Source: Pseudomonadota bacterium | GTDB taxonomy: Bacteria; Pseudomonadota; Alphaproteobacteria; Ferrovibrionales; Ferrovibrionaceae | Reading direction: 5' to 3' | DNA: 15,464 bases | Assembly: GCA_021793055.1 (NCBI GenBank) | Contig: JAJYTL010000040.1 | Location: 1-15,464 of the forward strand | In this document: positions 12,690 to 15,464 of the stretch, in pieces | How the letters are laid out: each line of letters starts with the position of its first letter | Position numbering within the stretch: position 1 is the stretch's first letter | Program-made: the position numbers and the translations under genes | Notes under the pieces: generated by a model | Seen by the model: the letters and a program-made list of their open reading frames with translations, nothing else | What the model was told of the DNA's origin: nothing | The model's database searches: none

Positions 12690-13733
12690 CTAGGGCTCGA
12701 GCACGACCCGCCCGACCACCCGGCCGGCCTTGAGATCCTCCAGAGTCTTCCCGGCCTGCGCCAAGGGCCGGAGCGAGAGCGGAATCGGCTGCACCTTGCC
12801 GTCCCGGGCCAGCGCCATGAGCTCGCGCATCTCGGCCAAGCTTCCGACATAGGAGCCTTCGAGCGCGATCGCCCGCATCGGCAGCATCGGGATCGGCATG
12901 GTGAACGCGCCGCCGAAGAGGCCAACCACGATCAGCTTGCCGCCCTTCCGGAGCGCGCGCTGGCCGAACTCGAAGCTCGGCTCGGCGCCGACGAAATCAA
13001 TCGCCGCGACGACGCCGCCGGTCTTGGCATAGAGCGCCTTGCCGGCCGCCTTGCTGTCGCGGATGTCGAGCACGCTCTCGGCGCCGGCGGCCTCGGCCGC
13101 CGCCAGCTTCTCCTCGGAGACGTCGGCGACGACCGGCTTCACTCCGGTGACGATTTCAGCGAGCCGCACCGCCGCCATGCCGACGCCGCCGGCGCCGATG
13201 ATGAGAAGCGGCGAATCCGGCGCGAGCCGCCCCGCCCTTTTCAGCGCGCTATAGGCGGTAAGACCCGAGCAGGCCAGCGTGCAAGCGAAGGAGACCGGCA
13301 GGTTGCCGTAATCCAGAAGATAGCGCGGATGAGGCACCAGGACATGGTCGGCGTAGCCGCCGTTGCGCTGGATGCCGAGCTGCGCCGGCTTGGCGCACAG
13401 ATGTTCGGCGCCGCGCTTGCAAAAGCCGCAAGCGCCGCAGCCGATCCAGGGATAGATCACGCGCTTATCGCCGATCCTGACCCCTTCGGCCTCTGGCCCG
13501 ATTGCGACCACCTCGCCCGCGGTCTCGTGGCCGAGGGTCAAGGGCAGCCGGTTCTCGACCTCGAGCTTGCGCCCGCCGCCGAGATCGAAATAGCCGTCCC
13601 AAAGATGCACGTCGCTATGGCAGACGCCGGCCGCGTGCACGCGAAGCAACACCGAAGCGCCTGTCGGCTCCGGGTTCGGCTCGCGCATCGCCTCAAGGGG
13701 CTGGCCGAAATGGGTAACGCGATAACTTTCCAT
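12690..13733 (-). CDS. Zinc-dependent alcohol dehydrogenase (MDR superfamily)
   Basis: An NAD(P)-dependent medium-chain dehydrogenase of 347 aa. Catalytic zinc ligands are Cys38 (GVCHSD), His69 with Glu70 (TLGHETAGEV) and Cys155 (CTLACSGLTAY). The structural zinc lobe has four cysteines, Cys99, Cys102, Cys105 and Cys113 (GCGACGFCKRGAEHLC). The Rossmann motif IIGAGGVGMAAV covers 178-189, and Asp204 after the second strand (VVADVS) suggests NAD preference. The start at 13733 has AAGGAG 6 nt upstream. It is 118 bp downstream of the acyl-CoA ligase and 70 bp upstream of ctaA, all on one strand. Pairing with the ligase could mean alcohol-to-acid-to-CoA catabolism, but no aldehyde dehydrogenase is adjacent and the substrate is unknown. 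Confidence 0.93.
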   Translation of the reverse strand: MESYRVTHFGQPLEAMREPNPEPTGASVLLRVHAAGVCHSDVHLWDGYFDLGGGRKLEVENRLPLTLGHETAGEVVAIGPEAEGVRIGDKRVIYPWIGCGACGFCKRGAEHLCAKPAQLGIQRNGGYADHVLVPHPRYLLDYGNLPVSFACTLACSGLTAYSALKRAGRLAPDSPLLIIGAGGVGMAAVRLAEIVTGVKPVVADVSEEKLAAAEAAGAESVLDIRDSKAAGKALYAKTGGVVAAIDFVGAEPSFEFGQRALRKGGKLIVVGLFGGAFTMPIPMLPMRAIALEGSYVGSLAEMRELMALARDGKVQPIPLSLRPLAQAGKTLEDLKAGRVVGRVVLEP

Positions 13734-13851
13734 GATCCACTCCTTAACGCGGGCGCCCCGGCTCGGTTCCGCGGCAAAACGCCGCCTCGGGCCGCGACCC
13801 CCTGTTCACCTATTTCACGCGCCGCGCGCCTGCCTCGTCCGACCCGCGTCT

Positions 13852-15464
13852 TCAGGACGCGAGCGCCGCCGCCATTTCGCGCAGGCGGAACTTCTGAATC
13901 TTACCGCTCGCGGTGCGCGGCATTTCCTCGATCGTGACCAGCTTTTCGGGGAAATAATTCTTCGCAAGCTTCTCCTTGGTCAGAAAGGCCGACATCTCCT
14001 CGAAGGTGAGTTCGGCGCCGGGCTTGACCGTAACATAAGCGAGCGCCCGCTCGCCAAGCCGCGGGTCCGGCGCCGCGACGATGGCGACCGCCAGCACCGC
14101 CGGATGACGGTAGAGCAGGCTTTCCACCTCGACCACCGGAATGTTCTCGCCGCCGCGGATGATGATATCCTTTATGCGGCCGCAGATCCGGATATAGCCG
14201 TCTTCGTCCATCCGCGCCACGTCGCCGGTCTCGAACCAGCCCTCGGCGTCAGTCTGGTAGAGATCGGGCTTCTTGATATAACCGACGAAATTGCCGGCGC
14301 CCCGCGTCTGAAGACGCCCCTCGATTCCCGGCGGCACGACGAGGCCCGCGTCGTCGACGACGCGGACCTCGAAGCCGCGCAGCGCGCAGCCGTCGGTGCC
14401 GACCACCTTTTCCGGCGTGTCTTCCGTCCGCGTCGCGGTGACGACGCCGTTCTCGCTCATGCCCCAGGCCGAAATCACCCGGATCTTCAACTTCTCCTGC
14501 GCGTCCTGGACGAGGATCGGCGGGATCGGGGCGCCGGCGCAGAGGAAGGCGCGAAACCGGCCGAGGTCCTGCTTCGGCACCTCGGGGCTGGCGGCGAGAT
14601 CGGCGAGGAAAGGCGTCGACGCCATGGTGAAGGCGCAGCCCTCCTCGGCGATGGCCCTGACCGCCGAATCCGGCATCCAGACATCTTGCAGCACGCAGCG
14701 GGTGCCGAGCACGATCGGCATCATCAGGCCGTAAAGAAAGCCGGTCTGATGGGCGAGCGGCGAGGCCATGAAGACGGCATCCCGACCCGACAGCCCGACC
14801 CGCTCGACATAGGCCGGCAGGCCCGCCAAGAGCGTGTTCGAGGTATGCATCACGCCCTTGGGCTCGCCGGTCGTGCCCGAGGTGTAGAGAATCTGCACCA
14901 CGTCGTCCGGCCTGAGGCGGCGCGCGGCAAAGACCACTGCCGCGTCCATCTCTCTCTCCCAGGCGCGCTCCAGGAAATAACTCTCGAAAGATTCCTCGCC
15001 CTTGCCGCCGATGGCGAAGACGCGGCGCAGCTCGGGGAGCTCGGGCTTGAGTTCCGCCATCATGGCGGCATAGCCGAAGCCACGGAATTCCTCCGGCACT
15101 ACCATCACCTTGGCGCCGCCGAACGACAGCATGTAGCGCAACTCGCGCTGGCGGAAGATCGGCATCAGCGGATTGGTGATCGCGCCGATGCGGAGACAGG
15201 CGAGATGCAGCGCCGTGAACTGCCACCAGTTCGGCAATTGGAACGCGACCACCTCGCCGGCCTCGACGCCGAGCGCGACGAGACCGAGCGCGATGCGCGT
15301 GACCCGGCGGGAGAGCTCGCCATAGGTCAGCACGAGCCGCGCGCCCGATGCCGGGCTTCGCTGCACGATCGCGACGCGCTCGGGGTCGCTTTTCGCCACC
15401 CGGTCGAAATCGTCGAGCAGAAGCCGATCCGGCCATAGCCCGGCCGCCACCATCTGCTGGCGAC
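13852..15464 (-). CDS. AMP-forming acyl-CoA synthetase (partial, N-terminus at window edge)
   Basis: Activates a carboxylic acid to its CoA thioester through an acyl-adenylate. Motifs in order, counted from ATG 15453: YTSGTTGEPKGVMHT (190-204, phosphate loop), WGMSENG, TGDVARMDEDGYIRICGRIKD (hinge region) and PRTASGKIQKF with the catalytic Lys518. The overall pattern (PIFRQRELRYML, FVGYIKKPDLY) resembles the cyclohexanecarboxylate-CoA ligase/FadK-like group; this is not enough to fix the substrate. The frame stays open past ATG 15453 to the edge (RQQ), and relatives usually have a few more N-terminal residues, so the true start probably lies outside. It is the first visible gene of the - strand run ending at the MFS gene. 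Confidence 0.92.
   Translation of the reverse strand, partial: RQQMVAAGLWPDRLLLDDFDRVAKSDPERVAIVQRSPASGARLVLTYGELSRRVTRIALGLVALGVEAGEVVAFQLPNWWQFTALHLACLRIGAITNPLMPIFRQRELRYMLSFGGAKVMVVPEEFRGFGYAAMMAELKPELPELRRVFAIGGKGEESFESYFLERAWEREMDAAVVFAARRLRPDDVVQILYTSGTTGEPKGVMHTSNTLLAGLPAYVERVGLSGRDAVFMASPLAHQTGFLYGLMMPIVLGTRCVLQDVWMPDSAVRAIAEEGCAFTMASTPFLADLAASPEVPKQDLGRFRAFLCAGAPIPPILVQDAQEKLKIRVISAWGMSENGVVTATRTEDTPEKVVGTDGCALRGFEVRVVDDAGLVVPPGIEGRLQTRGAGNFVGYIKKPDLYQTDAEGWFETGDVARMDEDGYIRICGRIKDIIIRGGENIPVVEVESLLYRHPAVLAVAIVAAPDPRLGERALAYVTVKPGAELTFEEMSAFLTKEKLAKNYFPEKLVTIEEMPRTASGKIQKFRLREMAAALAS

Noticed and set aside
12620..12925. An N-terminal extension of heme A synthase by about 100 residues.
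   Set aside because: It overlaps the alcohol dehydrogenase gene in another frame, has no family resemblance, and the family N-terminus fits the ATG at 12619.
13732..15438. A 568-codon + strand frame opposite the acyl-CoA ligase.
   Set aside because: The - strand shows all adenylate-forming motifs in order; the + strand translation is low-complexity Arg/His/Asp-rich shadow.
1..15464. Possible defence, phage, integrative-element or CRISPR content.
   Set aside because: No integrase, transposase, phage structural, nuclease-toxin or repeat-spacer pattern is seen on either strand; gene content is metabolic and housekeeping.

Overview
The window looks like ordinary chromosome from a GC-rich, PHA-storing, aerobically respiring alphaproteobacterium, possibly of the Rhodospirillales or Hyphomicrobiales; the order is an inference. 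The clues are an intracellular PHB depolymerase with a cysteine nucleophile, a cysteine-free COX15-type heme A synthase, ribosomal protein S9 with an N-terminal extension, and a PaaI thioesterase beside rplM-rpsI. I see no rRNA, tRNA, CRISPR array, transposase, integrase or phage gene. Open reading is long in every frame because of the base composition, so most large ORFs opposite the genes below are shadows.

Layout. (1) 1-207 is the end of an unidentified + strand gene. It converges on phaZ (258-1496, -), which degrades PHB granules. (2) 1497-2004 is the only large gap. It holds an AT-rich island with two palindromes and, nearer the next gene, a third dyad. (3) Two + strand catabolic enzymes follow: an FAH-family enzyme closely resembling 2-keto-3-deoxy-xylonate dehydratases (2005-3207) and an isochorismatase-like cysteine hydrolase (3338-3940). 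A strong hairpin at 3969-4006 separates them from rpsI. (4) rplM-rpsI (4994-4053, -) form the ribosomal operon, with a PaaI-type thioesterase (5552-5118, -) just upstream. (5) Divergent from the thioesterase is a membrane protein of unknown function with a CPHC motif and an unusual Trp/His pentapeptide repeat (5719-6771, +). (6) 6873-9463 (+) is a tight operon: an ECHDC3-like crotonase that lacks both catalytic glutamates, a CoA-binding Rossmann protein, and metY (O-acetylhomoserine sulfhydrylase). (7) 9500-15464 is all on the - strand. In transcription order it carries an acyl-CoA ligase (cut by the window end), a zinc alcohol dehydrogenase, ctaA (heme A synthase), cutA, a VOC/glyoxalase-like protein overlapping cutA by 4 nt, and an MFS transporter.

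Much of the content is acyl-CoA, storage-polymer and carbon catabolism (PHB depolymerase, thioesterase, crotonase relative, CoA-binding protein, acyl-CoA ligase, alcohol dehydrogenase) alongside housekeeping functions. I found no convincing new defence or mobile system. The least explained items are the 5719-6771 membrane protein with its W[HR][LI]xx repeat, the crotonase with altered catalytic positions, the regulatory island at 1771-1823, and the duplicated hairpin tail at 3183-3238.
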